This document shows positions 1 to 11,800 of a stretch of 64,000 bases of DNA, piece by piece. Each line of letters begins with the position of its first letter. Position 1 is the stretch's first letter. A program made the position numbers and the translations under genes. Source of the DNA: Taxillus chinensis (Eukaryota > Streptophyta > Magnoliopsida > Santalales > Loranthaceae); assembly GCA_023512835.1 (NCBI GenBank), contig JAKCVP010000391.1, forward strand, positions 1 to 64,000, written 5' to 3'. The notes under the pieces were generated by a model. The model did no database searches and was not told the origin of the DNA. It saw only the letters and a list, made by a program, of their open reading frames with translations.

Positions 1-1
1 T

Positions 2-1117
2 TTGCACGGCCTCTTTTGCACCGCCAAGGTTGCCCTTTTGATCGCCCTTGAGCCCTGTCTTTTGCACGAGTTCCTTGACTCGGGCGCTCTCCGCACCGTC
101 GCTAGCTTGGCTTTGCAGATCGATCATTGCTTCTGGTCTTGCGTCGTCGCGCCACTCTTCAGGGAGTGCGTCCTGCCACTTGGTGATGAAGAGCGGGACA
201 TCGAGGGCTGTCCCTGGCGCAGCCGATGCCGACAAGGCCGACAGTAGCGTCTTGCCGGTCCATGCGACCGTGCGGGCACGATGCAAGTGCGTCGTCGCCG
301 AGAGCGTGGTCGCTGTGCTGTCAAGTGCAAGCCTGGTCATCACGGCATCGAACAGACTCCTCGGTGCATCGCCCGTGACTGCATCCCAGACGGTGTCCGC
401 GTGAATCTCACCAGATAGCTTGATCCCTTCTGCGCCTGCGGCCGTGACGACATCGCCCCATAGATCAGCTAGCGCGCTGTCCGACGGCCGGAAGCATTGC
501 CCTTGGGTTTCAAAGGCGAGGAGCGCGGACCAGGCTACTTGTATCTCCCCGGACGAGTATGGGATTTCTGCGAACGTGGCAGTTTTTGTCGTGCTTGATG
601 AGCTGAGGTCGGGATCGACATCTGCTGGCCCCGTGTATACTGGTAGGGCGCGAGTCAGCCACTGCGTTGGCGTGAGAAGTTTATTTGAAGGTGTAGGTGC
701 GGGTAAAGGTGTAGTTTCGAGGTAAGAGGGTGCTTGCGAGAAGATCTCAAGCTCGATCCCATCGCTTCGATTGCGATTGTTACGCCTGTTTGCACCGGTG
801 CCGTCTCCTTCGCCATCGCCATCTGCCATGTCGGTATCCTCATCTTCGGGGACATCGGTGTGGCGGGGCCGGAGTAGGAAGAGGGAATTTGAAGTCTGGA
901 CTTCTCGGATCTGATATGTGCGGTCGGGTGTGGTGAGGACAATGTGCGATTGTGCAGAGGCGCCGGGCGCTGACGACGGCTGCGACGACTTGAAGGAGAG
1001 AAGTGGGGTGTGAGCGGGGGAGTTCTCGATGAGGGCGAGCAGGTCTGGAGGGAGTTCGAGCAGACGGAGAGAGGAATGAGAATGAGCATATGTGATGGGA
1101 ATCTCCTGCTGTGTCAT
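2..1117 (-). CDS. DCC1: Sister chromatid cohesion protein DCC1 (partial, runs off left edge)
   Basis: The minus strand is open from an ATG at 1117 to the window edge, 372 codons with no stop, so the C-terminus is missing. Dcc1 with Ctf8 and Ctf18 forms the alternative RFC clamp loader that acts on PCNA at replication forks and supports sister-chromatid cohesion in the nucleus. Seen: an N-terminal hydrophobic/leucine-rich part starting MTQQEIPITYAHSHSSLRLL, a loop rich in Asp/Gly with a run of acidic residues (about 85-110), then the family-like stretch EIQVAWSALLAFETQGQ (about 190-206) and a helical winged-helix-like part including IHADTVWDAVTGDAP and FITKWQDALPEEW. The assignment rests on remembered family pattern. 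The start follows a clean AAAATG context and there is no upstream in-frame extension I prefer. Its neighbour is the divergently transcribed thioesterase. Confidence 0.8.
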   Translation of the reverse strand, partial: MTQQEIPITYAHSHSSLRLLELPPDLLALIENSPAHTPLLSFKSSQPSSAPGASAQSHIVLTTPDRTYQIREVQTSNSLFLLRPRHTDVPEDEDTDMADGDGEGDGTGANRRNNRNRSDGIELEIFSQAPSYLETTPLPAPTPSNKLLTPTQWLTRALPVYTGPADVDPDLSSSSTTKTATFAEIPYSSGEIQVAWSALLAFETQGQCFRPSDSALADLWGDVVTAAGAEGIKLSGEIHADTVWDAVTGDAPRSLFDAVMTRLALDSTATTLSATTHLHRARTVAWTGKTLLSALSASAAPGTALDVPLFITKWQDALPEEWRDDARPEAMIDLQSQASDGAESARVKELVQKTGLKGDQKGNLGGAKEAVQ

Positions 1118-2242
1118 TTTTTCAATCCGTCTTGCCTATGGCAATTCTGCTAATGTACAGATTGACAAGCTGAGGCCGCATCTGCGCTGCGTCGACGCTG
1201 AAGGAGCAAGGCGTGCAATACAACGCGTCGTCTCTCAACACAACGGAGCCTGGTTTACTCAATTGTTGACTAGGGCAAAGCTCGAATTGTTTGACGCGTT
1301 GAGAGGTGGGTATTAATCGAATTAGATTGTTCAAAGATGCTAATCGACTGGCTTCAAGGTCGTGAGTCGTCGACGTGCGCGGTGCTTTGGCGTTAAGGTG
1401 TCCTGAATGACGCGAAAGGCTTGCCGTGACCAGTTGCAGAGGAGATCACCCAAGTGTCGCTGCCAATGTCTCACACAAAGATACCCTTGTCCAGCTAATA
1501 CTTCAATCGATTTCCGAAACTCTTCACTGAATTCTCCATGGTCTTCCATCAGACCGTGTAGTCGCGGTCACTAGACCACTCGAGTTCAAAAAAATCCTTC
1601 CGTGTTGATGGTCATGAGACTTCGACCAGCATCTGCGGAGCTTTCATCCCACGCAGATCTGTCCAGGATGACCCAGTCCTCATGGTCGAGTTGGGTGCGC
1701 ACGGTGCGATACAAGCTACATAGCCGTCGGAGAAGACCACGGCCCTGATGCATTGCGCGTCACCCTTGCAGAAGCCTCTAAAGCGAGTCACAGGCGCTGA
1801 GCCGCCACTTCAGAGAGATATACATGGCAGAACTACAGCATGATCTACCTCCCTATAACGGCGTGAGCGGATCGTTTATGGTCTTCGTCCTAAGATCTAC
1901 AGGCATCCACGGCATTGAGTGACAGAGAGCAATGTACAGCTTCACTCTGTAGAGTCCTCCAGACAAGGATTAAGATTCTACTCCATGTCGATCTGGATAA
2001 ATTGATGCGGCTCGTTCTCGCTTGGCGAGTTGCGGAGAACCCAAGACGTCTCCTGTTCAAAGCCCTTGGAGCGTCGGTCAAGTCAAAAGTATCGTCTGCT
2101 TGTCTTCTCGTAAGCGAGGGGACGCACCATAGATACCGTTGTCTATCATCTGTTCCAAGGCAGCTTTGTCAGCCGTCGTACTGCTCGAGTCTTCTAACGT
2201 CAAGCGCAGAGAAACCCAACCACCCGTTCTGCCGAAGATATC
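1118..2242. other. Intergenic, divergent promoter region DCC1 / thioesterase
   Basis: This is 1.1 kb between the starts of two divergent genes. Only short overlapping ORFs without domain resemblance are present, and none has convincing splice signals. It must contain both promoters, but I see no specific recognisable operator. Confidence 0.5.
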
Positions 2243-3289
2243 ATGTCCTCCCCGGCCTCATGGGCAGAGTTTCTGGCGCTCGATCAGGGCGAGGAAGGAT
2301 ATTTCAAAACCAAACATCCTACGCAGTCTAACACGTTTAGACCGAACGAGCCATTTGGCTTTGGCGGGTGTACCCTCGCGTTTGCCGTCACAGCTGCATA
2401 TACTACCGTATCGCCCGAATTTCGCATCTTCTCCTGTCTAGGGTCCTTCACAGGGCCTGCATTCGCAGGCATTGGATTTTCTATCAGAGTCGAAAACATT
2501 CGAGACACCAGGGCCTTCGCTACACGTCAAGTTAAGATGTACCAGACTCAGAGAGGCAAAGAGCGGCTGGTGATGTCTGCCCAGGTCGACTTTCAGGTAC
2601 CGGAGCAGCGTGTCGCGCTCAAATATTCATCTCACCCCAGTGTGGCATGGTCTAATCCAGATAAATCATGGTCTGAAGCCGACATGAGAGCACGAGCTCT
2701 GAAGGCGGGGATGCCCGAGAAGATAATGGGGTTTCGTGACAAAGCCATGGCCTGCCGAAAGCGATACTTTGAAGTTGCTGTTCCCCGAGGCTGCGGCCCA
2801 GCTGATGCTATAGCCGGAATTCCTTCTGACGGCAGACGAGATAAGAAACAGGCTGAAATCACGGAGCAGAGCATCGCCTACTGGTGGCGGTCTTTGGAGC
2901 CTATGGCAAGTCGAGGTGAGTTGCTTCCTGGCCAAGATATCGTGACGTATCGATATGAGTCGTGGCTGACGGTCACAGCTTTGAATGCCGCAGCTTTGGC
3001 CTTTCTCTTGGATGCTGGTATGGCAATGACGCCGCCATTGTTTGCAGAGATTGAGTTAGCGCAGATCGAAGCGGCGGTCAGTCTCGACTTTGCTATGCGC
3101 TTCTTCACCAACGACTTTGATGCGCGGCAATGGCATTTGAGGGAGGAAAAGGCAATCGTTGCCAACGAAGGTCGGACATTCAATGAGGCAAAGGCATACG
3201 ACGTCAATGGAAACATGATCGCAACCATGTCTCAGCAGTGTCTCCTTAGGTTGGGGTCATCCGGACCGTCAAAGGCAAGCAAAATGTGA
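2243..3289 (+). CDS. Acyl-CoA thioesterase II (TesB-like, double hotdog)
   Basis: The product hydrolyses acyl-CoA to free fatty acid and CoA, usually in peroxisome or cytosol in fungi. The N-terminal hotdog carries FGFGGCTLAFAVTAAY and the family signature RDTRAFATRQVKMYQ (near residue 90). The C-terminal hotdog carries LNAAALAFLLDAG, SLDFAMRFF, WHLREEK and the ending MSQQCLLR. The frame is open throughout, but 2916-2978 has GTGAGT, a CTGAC branch and CACAG, is 63 bases long and contains no stop. Removing it makes SR abut ALNAAALAF, as expected for homologues, so I predict a spliced product of 327 residues instead of 348. The C-terminus SKASKM is not a standard PTS1, although serine/lysine-rich. 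The ATG at 2243 precedes the first conserved residues directly. Confidence 0.8.
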   Translation: MSSPASWAEFLALDQGEEGYFKTKHPTQSNTFRPNEPFGFGGCTLAFAVTAAYTTVSPEFRIFSCLGSFTGPAFAGIGFSIRVENIRDTRAFATRQVKMYQTQRGKERLVMSAQVDFQVPEQRVALKYSSHPSVAWSNPDKSWSEADMRARALKAGMPEKIMGFRDKAMACRKRYFEVAVPRGCGPADAIAGIPSDGRRDKKQAEITEQSIAYWWRSLEPMASRGELLPGQDIVTYRYESWLTVTALNAAALAFLLDAGMAMTPPLFAEIELAQIEAAVSLDFAMRFFTNDFDARQWHLREEKAIVANEGRTFNEAKAYDVNGNMIATMSQQCLLRLGSSGPSKASKM

Positions 3290-3960
3290 CAAGCAGCAGG
3301 AGAGACTACTTTCCTATCTCTCCGCATGGGCGTGACTGAGGATGAAGCGAGGCCGGTGCATGGGAAGCAGGCATGCTGTCTATGAACAAGAGGCGCGCGA
3401 GTGATCAGCAGAGGGTCGAAGTGATCATCCCTATCACGGCCGAGCTTGGCGTGATCTTCCAATCCACCTACTTCCGGGGTACCGTTTCTAGTCCGCTCTG
3501 TGCAAATGTCACCTTCTGAACTAAGGCGCAGGTCATCGCTTGCGAGCGCCTGCAACGTTACTCGCGCACTTTAAATCATGTGGCGCTCGATAAGCAACGC
3601 CGAATATGCCCAAGACATGGCCAAGCTCCGAACGAGTGGCCGTGAGGGGGCTTGCAGTGCTGGCCACCGCGCACTGGATGGCGGGTCTTCTGCACTAAGA
3701 CCTTCCTAGTTCATCGTTATGATAAGCTGCAGGTCGCTGCCGTGGAGCCCGCACTACGCCTCGCACAGCAGTAGCTTCAACTTAGCCTGTCGACTCGATG
3801 TCGCATCAGACCGCACCTGCCCCAAGCAGGCCCAATGCCGTGTAAGAGATCAGCGTTTGACATGCGACACGACGTTGGCGTGCTTTCCTTAAGAAGGTCC
3901 GCTCCACCTCCAATCTCTTGAGCTACACCTCATCCCTATCCATATTCAAGGACAACGACC
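3290..3960 (+). other. Intergenic region upstream of the carboxypeptidase
   Basis: No supported gene. It holds the 3' end of the thioesterase transcript and the promoter of the S10 peptidase. The last 60 bases before the ATG are pyrimidine-rich, as in many fungal leaders. Confidence 0.5.
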
Positions 3961-5716
3961 ATGGTTGCAACTGTTTTCGCTGTGGCGGCTTTGGCTGCTG
4001 GAGCCTTGGCTGGCTACCCAGCGTAAGAGACCTCAGCTACGCCTGACGCGAGCTTCTCACTGACCTTGTTTGTGACAGTGCCATTACTGATTACAAGACA
4101 ATCAAGACCCCCAGTGGAGTCACCATCAGGTACAAGGAGCCCGGAAAGGCCGGCATCTGCGAGACTACGCCCGGCGTGAACAGCTACAGTGGATACATCG
4201 ATCTTGCCGAGGACAAGCACGCCTGGTTCTGGTTCTTCGAGAGCCGACGGTCTCCTCAGAAAGACCCCGTGACAATCTGGTTGAACGGTGGCCCCGGCTC
4301 AGACTCGCAGATCGGACTCTTCCAGGAGGTGCGTTCTATGCGCGCGATCGCGTGTGACACTGTACTAACATGACCTAGTTGGGTCCCTGCAATGTGACAC
4401 AGGACCTGAAGACTCAGCTCAACCCATATGCGTGGAACGAGGTGTCCAACATGCTCTTCCTCTCGCAACCTTACGGTGTGGGCTTCTCCTACCAGACTGA
4501 AGAGTACAGAGATGGCGGGCGCTACCCTGGTGTTAACGGCACCGCATTCGGCACCACCCAGCTGGCAGCTGAGGCAGCATACGAGATCGTGCAAGGTTTC
4601 TACGATGGTCTTGGGCTTCTCGACCCACAGGTTGATCAGCAGGATTTCAATGTGAGTACATGTTCAGAGCCGCTCTCTTGAGTTTGACCGACCCCAGTAC
4701 TGACAATCATCAGCTCTACACCGAGTCGTACGGTGGTCACTATGGTCCTGCATTCTTCGACTACTTTGAGCAGCAAAATGCTCTGGTCGCCTCAGGCAAG
4801 AAGAGCGGACACAAGTTCCGCATGAACGCTTTGGGTGTTGGCAACGGCATCACCAACGAGTACATCCAGGCGCCTTATTACCCCAAATTCGCCGTCAACA
4901 ACACCTACGGAATCAAGGCTTACTCCGACTCGGTCTACAAGCAGGTTCAGGCCGCTGTCCCTCAATGTCAGGCAAAGATCAAGCAGTGCTACGCCGCAGA
5001 CCGTTCCACTTCCAAGGGCAAGAGTGTTTGCAGTCAAGCTACTGACTACTGCCGCGGCAACGTCGAGGGACCTTACTACGATTACAGTGGGCGCGGTGTA
5101 TACGATATCCGTCACCCATACGACGACCCTACTCCCCCCGAGTATTTCACAGACTTCCTGAACCTGGCTTCGACGCAGAAAGCCATTGGTACCAACTTCA
5201 ACTACACCGAGAGTTCGAACGAGATCTTCGATGCCTTTGAGACCACCGGCGACTTTGTCTACGGCGACCTGATCACAGACCTCGGCCGCGTGATTGACTC
5301 TGGCGTCAGCGTAAGTACAGCTGATAAGTACCCGACATTGATATTATGCTAATACTACTTAGGTCAACATGTACGCTGGTGATGCAGACTACATTTGCAA
5401 CTGGTTTGGATTCGAAGCCATCAGCTTGAATGTGAACCACAGCACGGCTCCTCAGTTCAAGGCAGCCGGATACGCGCCATTTGTGGTCGACGGTGTCGAG
5501 TACGGAGAGGTCCGCCAGCACGGCAACTTCAGCTTCGTCCGCATCTACGAAGCTGGCCACGAGGTTCCTTACTACCAGGGCAAGGCTGCCCTGGCCATGT
5601 TCAGCAGGACTCTGGGTCTGTTGGACGTAGCTACTGGTACCACCAAGCTGTCGGCGAGCTACTCGACCAATGGCAAGCCCACGGCCACTCACGTCGAGTC
5701 CCCCAACTCGTACTGA
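3961..5716 (+). CDS. Secreted serine carboxypeptidase, S10 family (carboxypeptidase S1-like)
   Basis: The product removes C-terminal amino acids from peptides, in the vacuole or secreted at acid pH. The model has five exons with introns 4023-4078, 4329-4378, 4652-4713 and 5311-5362, giving 511 residues. It starts with a signal peptide ([18 protein letters not shown]). Family motifs in order: [13 protein letters not shown] (oxyanion region), [10 protein letters not shown] with catalytic Ser near 200, [13 protein letters not shown] with catalytic Asp near 401, and [10 protein letters not shown] with catalytic His near 460. All three catalytic residues are intact. GPGSDS in place of GPGSSS fits the carboxypeptidase S1-type fungal subgroup. 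Multiple N-glycosylation sequons (NVT, NGT, NNT, NYT, NHS, NFS) agree with secretion. It ends TAC TGA at 5716. The length is usual for the family. Confidence 0.93.
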
Positions 5717-6064
5717 GTCGAGTCGAGGAGTATGAGCACAATGTAAATACATGACGACGTGAATAGAACCTATGATGATGATGATAATCTCGCCGCTGGT
5801 TTCCTGGTTCGTAATATGCGCGCGCAATGCCCAGCAACCTCAGGTACCTCGAAGTCCCTAATGGATACGACGGAAGCGAACGTCGCAGCTTCGGTAGGAG
5901 CACTGACCACCATGACGTCTTTCGCAGCCACGGCAGCTCCGAGGACGCGAGCCTCAGCATTATTATCAGCAAAGCCTTTGCGCAGCTTCCTGCTGGTCCA
6001 CATTCTGCCCTGTGTCTGTCCTCTTCACTGTGGGCTTTCTGTCCGCTCCCAGGCCTCAGCGGCC
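5717..6064 (+). other. Short intergenic region before the NADH dehydrogenase
   Basis: The downstream reading frame stays open back to 5759, so an N-terminal extension of about 100 codons cannot be excluded. I prefer the ATG at 6065 because it gives a clean arginine/serine-rich mitochondrial targeting sequence. A tandem ATGATGATGATGAT run lies at 5772-5784. Confidence 0.4.
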
Positions 6065-8207
6065 ATGTCTTCCTTTACATGCCACCGCGCCGTCAGGCTT
6101 GTCTATCATTCTAGATTTCCTATCCCACGTCCGAGCATAGACCTACCCTCCACCAGATGCGCTTCTCGTCCATTCTCTTCAAAAGTGCTCCAGAAAACGG
6201 CCAGTACCCGCAAACTAGGCCATGCTAGGCCAATGCAAGCAGGCCTGCGCACACCGCACATTCACAGCCAGATCTCGAGGCGCTTTATCGCCGACGAGGC
6301 TCCTCGAATCCGCCAGAAGCCTCGGATTGTACGTTGGTTCTTCAAGAGTGCGACGTACCTTGGCATCTTTGTCGGCATAAGCACGGTGCTTGTCGTTGGC
6401 TTCTTCCTATACGATGCGTCAACGTATCGGGAAGATCTCTCTGCAGAGGACATTCCGGTCTCTGAACTGGCACTCAACCCGCGCCGCGGTGGTCCTAAGA
6501 ATCTGCCCATCATAGAACACTTTGTTGATGATGACGAGGACGAAAGAGCTCGGAATCAGAAGCATAAGCCCAAGTTGGTGGTGTTGGGTACGGGTTGGGG
6601 AAGCATAGCCCTGTTGAAAGAACTCATTCCGGACCAGTACCATGTCGTTATTGTATCTCCATCCAACCACTTCCTCTTCACGCCACTGCTCCCCTCGGCC
6701 ACTGTGGGCACTCTCGAGCTTCGATCACTAGTTGAACCCGTTCGTCGTATCATCAATCGCGTCAAGGGCCATTTCTTGAAGGGTGCAGCACACGACATCC
6801 ACTTCTCAGAGAAGCTCATTGAGGTCTCTGCTCAGGGTCCTGACGGAAAGGAGGAGCGTTTCTACCTTCCATACGACAAGGTTGTTGTGGGCGTAGGCGC
6901 CGTGACCAACCCTCACGGAGTCAAGGGCCTGGAGTATTGCCACACTCTGAAGGACATTGGCGATGCTCGGAAAATTCGAAACCACGTTATACAGAACTTG
7001 GAGACTGCGTGCCTACCTACAACACCTGACGAAGAACGACGACGTCTGCTGTCTTTTGTCGTTAGCGGGGGTGGTCCAACCGGTGTTGAATTTGCAGCGG
7101 AGCTATTCGACATGCTAAATGAGGATCTGTGCAAATACTACCCCAAGCTTCTTCGGAACGAGATCTCGGTGCATGTCATTCAGAGCCGATCGCACATTCT
7201 GAACACATATGACGAGGCGCTCTCGAAATTTGCAGAGGCTCGCTTCGCGCACGATCAGGTTGATGTACAGGTCAATTCGCGTGTCAAGGAGGTTCAGAAG
7301 GACAAGATTCTCTTCACGCAAAAAGACGAACAAGGCAACGTTGTGACAAAGGAAATTCCAATGGGCTTCTGTCTTTGGTCGACTGGTGTTTCTCAGAACC
7401 CTCTTTGTCAGGTGATTTCGGAAAAGCTGGGCGATGCGCAGAGCAATAGGCACGCATTGGTGACCGATTCGCACCTTCGGCTGAATGGTTCGCCTCTTGG
7501 GGATGTGTACGCAATTGGAGATGCGTCGACGGTGGACAACAATGCGTCAGATCACATTGTTACCTTCCTCCGCACGCTAGCTTGGGAGAAAGGCATGGAC
7601 CCCACGAAGATGCAACTCTCGTTTGCCGACTGGCGCGCCGTCGCTCGACGCGTAAAGCAAAGATTCCCGCAGGCTAGCGATCAACTGAAGCGTCTTGACA
7701 AGCTTTTCGAGCAATATGACAAGGACCATAGCGGCAAGCTCGACTTTGCAGAGCTCCGGGAGTTGCTGAAACAGATCGACTCGAAGATGACGTCGCTTCC
7801 TGCGACGGCGCAGAGGGCTCATCAGCAGGGCATGTACCTTGCCCGGAAGCTCAATAAGATGGCCCAAGCACGACACGGCATGGATCTGAACCAGATCGAC
7901 TACGGCGACCTGGATGACGCCGTCTACAAGGCTTTCGAGTACAAGCACCTGGGCAGTCTTGCCTACATTGGCAACTCTGCGATATTCGACTTTGGCGGTG
8001 GGATGAGCTTCAGCGGAGGACTGCTTGCAGTGTATCTGTGGAGAAGCATCTACTTTGCACAGAGCGTCAGCTTCCGCACGAGGATGCTCTTGGCGATGGA
8101 CTGGGCCAAGCGGGCGCTCTTTGGGCGTGGTACGTTGAACGGACGACAAGCCACTTCACTAGATCACATGCACTAACAAGCGGCTCACAGATCTCATGAA
8201 CTTTTAA
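6065..8207 (+). CDS. nde1: External alternative (type II) NADH dehydrogenase with EF-hand
   Basis: The product oxidises cytosolic NADH and passes electrons to ubiquinone without proton pumping. It sits on the outer face of the inner mitochondrial membrane. Two exons (intron 8130-8190) give 693 residues. In order: an Arg/Ser-rich targeting presequence, a membrane segment near 97-116, the FAD dinucleotide fold LGTGWGSIALLKEL (about 174-187), the NADH fold VVSGGGPTGVEFAAELF, the second FAD contact VYAIGDAST, an EF-hand with a complete loop DKDHSGKLDFAE, and the C-terminal membrane-contact region. The intron has GTACG and CTAAC and ends CACAG. It leaves a 17-base last exon coding LMNF, the hydrophobic tail typical of these enzymes. 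Without splicing the tail would be unlike the family. The EF-hand places it in the calcium-responsive class, like Neurospora NDE1. Confidence 0.93.
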
Positions 8208-8889
8208 TGAAACGGCGAAGAGCAATGAATGACAGGAGTCGGAGAGCCAGGGGCGTCTTAATACAGGGCAAAAAGCAAAGAGCAGAGGGGGGCGCACGTT
8301 ATTGCAGTAGATAGACACGCACGTGACACGCTACCTGGCTTGCAGCACATGCTCGTACACCTAGACCCTACATGTCTACCTTACGTAGGTACAGCACGTT
8401 AGGTAGGTAGCATCCATCCATCCCATCCCAATGCCAGGGCATCAGTCCACGTACAGCTTCTCCTCTCTCGCCCGCACCTGTCGGCACTCTTGCTCAGATT
8501 TCGTAGATTTACGTCCTCCCATGCGCAACATGAAGGGAGCGGATGAATGTAGCCCAATGACCGGCGTCGCAGCCCGGGATGCTTCCGAACTGCTAGCGTT
8601 CTGCTGTATCTTCCCAGTTGTTCAGCCCTGGCCTGAGCCCACCTGCGAGGATCAAACTTATTCTCGTCACACCCCAGTCATCCCTCTCAAGGGTCTTTCA
8701 CCTTCTTGCAATTCTAATCCTACTTGCCGTTCCCTCTGATCCCCTTTCGCTTCCCCTCGCTCACACATTCCGCTCTCCCCTTGCCTGCGCTGCAATGCCA
8801 TCTCACACACCTGTACTTAGCATGACATGAGCACCACCTAAGCCCTTGAGCCTCCACAATCAAACAAAAGACACTGCCATCGCACAACG
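8208..8889 (+). other. Intergenic region with TAGGTA-type motifs
   Basis: No supported gene. Positions 8365-8420 hold several TAGGTA/TACCTA words and a CATCCATCCATCC run. The 200 bases before the ATG at 8890 are CT-rich, consistent with a fungal promoter and leader. Confidence 0.5.
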
Positions 8890-11800
8890 ATGAGCAGGCG
8901 TACCTTCTGGTTCAAGAGCGACGAGGAATTGGGGAAACGCGACGATGACCACAAGACCGCTCCCACCCCATCCTGGATCCCCAAGAAGCCACCTACCTTT
9001 CGCAAGAGGAGGGTCGTCGTTCTGCTAATCGCCTGCTTCATATTATATGTCTTTGTTAAAAACCTACCATCAGACCTTGGTCCTGCTACGGTGCGCTACC
9101 AGCAGAATCTCCAGAAATTTACACAATCTCGAAGACCTCCGCCCACCATACGTCAAGAACCACCGCTGAACGATGCAGCCAGCAAACCGCAAAAGGCCGC
9201 AGCCCCGCGCGGCGCACCCCCCGTAAAGAACCGCGAGACAATCCTCGGCCAGACTGTGCATAATTTCGAGGGGCCCGTAAAGTTCTACTATTTGGCTGCT
9301 TCGCTGCATGCTATTGCTCGGACCGGCGGCACTCGTGAGAAGAATAAAAACATACTCTTTGCTGCCTCGGACCTCAAGAGCGTCAGCGAGCTGGTTCCTC
9401 TCGCATGCGAAATGGCAAGGTGGAAGAGGGTCTACGTGCATTTTGCCATAATGGGTCGAGATGAGCTGCCAATGGACGACATCAAGGACATTAACGGAGT
9501 CAAGGACGCTTCTTGCAAGATCTACTGGCATGACGCTCGCCCCGACTACGCCATCTACAGTACAGACCACCGTATGGAGATCAGTATTGCCGGTGCGATG
9601 AAGCATATTCAGAGCTTCATGCATCCTCAGGCCATCATTGCCGCAAGCCCAGCCACCGAAGACGCCTTCTTCACTCGAGCGTTACACAGGAAGACCAAGG
9701 AGCTTCATATCACCATGATTCAGATTCCCCAGAATGCGGCAGATAAGCTCATTTGGATGTCTCGATTGGACGCGCAATCGCTGAGCGCGTGGCACATGGC
9801 GCAAATCGACATCCTGGTGCAAGCCCCGCAAGATAATTCCGGTTCCTTGATACGGCTGCTCAAGTCGCTCGAAGAGGCAGACTACGACGGCTTTACCGCA
9901 CCAAGACTTACCATTGAGCTGCCACACAAGCTTAACAACAATGCCAAGTTCTATCTGGATAATAACTTTGAATGGCCGCCGCCTCAATTTGACAGTCACC
10001 AGAAGACCGGCGCCCTCGTATTGCGCCGACGCATACCCGAGACAAAAGTCGACCCAGAACATGCCGCGGTGCGGTTTATCGAATCTTTCTATCCCGCTGA
10101 CCGTGGCCGCTCAAACGTCCTCGTACTGTCTCCTCAGGCACAATTATCACCAATCTTCTTCCACACTCTTAAATACTATGTCTTGGAATACAAACATTCG
10201 GAGCAGGCATGGTTCACAGCAGCAAATATGTTCGGAATAAGTCTGGACGCGCCGTCCGTGCACCTCAATGGAACTTCTGGCTTCGAGCCTCCAGTCTCGT
10301 CCACACAGCTCAAGGATGGCAGTGACACCGTTTCGTTGTATCTGTACCAGGCTCCCAACAGCAACGCGGCCCTCTACTTCGGAGACAAGTGGATCGAGGC
10401 TCACTCATTTCTAACACAGCACCTCACAGCCTCAAAGCATCCCGCTACGCGCGACTACCACCAAACGAGGAAGAAGCTGGTTTCGCAAAAGTATCCTCAA
10501 TGGACCGAGTACTTTTTGGACCTGATGCGAGCGCGTGGCTACTTTATGCTGTATCCAGCGCTGCCCACCATTGAGGCCACCAAGGAAAATCCCGAAATGC
10601 CAGCGAACTCGCTTGTGGTAATACACAACGAGCTGTTCACTCCTCCTGACGAGTTCAAGCGCGACGAATCGAAGCAGGCCAAGGATAGTCACGCGGATCT
10701 AGATGAAGATGGCATCCTGGAGGCAGACACTTCATACTTGTCTTCTCACCTCAATCACGACTCTACAAAAGACCAGGGACTGAACGAGGAATCGCCGCTC
10801 TTTAGTAATATTCGACCCATGGTGCCTGAAGATACAGCTCCTGAAGCGGACGAAGACATTAGTGAAGAGGATGCGACCAAATCCGTCCCGGGAGCACTTC
10901 CTGCCGTTCATACGATGAAGTGTCTTGACTACAGAGGCGAGTCAATGTCTATTGACATGCTATTCAACAGCGCGGCCCCTCAAGCATCTACGTACCGCCG
11001 GGAAGCTGGTGGCTGTTCCGCCGAGATTGCATCGAAAAAGGTGGCGCTGGGCGACTGGACGGCAGACGACCTGTTCTGTCTAGGCGAGTTCACCGAGGAG
11101 GTGTCCACGCCTCACGATCAGCCTTCTGCTGCCGCAGCAGGAACGCCGACAGAAGGCCAAGCACCTGCAGCAGCGCACGCCTTCCACGAAGAGCACGCTA
11201 CCGGCGCAGCCGAGCACATCAACGCAGCCGAGGATCCAGCCAAGTACCAAGAAACCGCCCTCGCCGGCTTCGCAGCAAAGATAAACAACGACCAGGCGAA
11301 TGCAGCGACAGAGAAGGCACAGGCAGCAGCTGGTGGCATCAACGGCGTCGAACCCCCCGCGCGCTTTGGCTCCCTCTCCACTGAACCTCACTCTGACATC
11401 AACGCCGGCGGAATCAATGGCGTTTCACCTCCTGCTGGCGCCGCGGCGGCTGCTAAGCTCGCCCACGCGTCCGAGGAAATCAACGCAGGCCTTAATCTAG
11501 AGTCGCCTCCTCCACGCCAAGGCGAGGCCCTTCTGCCTGGTGCACACCCGCCGGCAGGCATAGCGCCTGACGCGCACGCCTCTGACCCCAAGGCCGCCGC
11601 AGCAAAAGAGGCGGAGGCCGCAGCGCGCCTAGAAGAGAAGCAAACGGCAGAAGCAAACGCCCTCCTGAGCAGCGGCCACGAATTACCCCCACAAGTCAAA
11701 AAGGAACCCGGTGCGTCGCCACCCTCGGCCGGCCAGGGCGACCTCCTACCCGACCGCAAGACCAGCAACGATGCAGGATTCCTGGAAAATAAGCTAAATG

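Noticed and set aside
5759..6064. N-terminal extension of the NADH dehydrogenase frame
   Set aside because: The extension is not protein-like for this family. The ATG at 6065 begins a normal mitochondrial presequence. It remains possible but is less likely.
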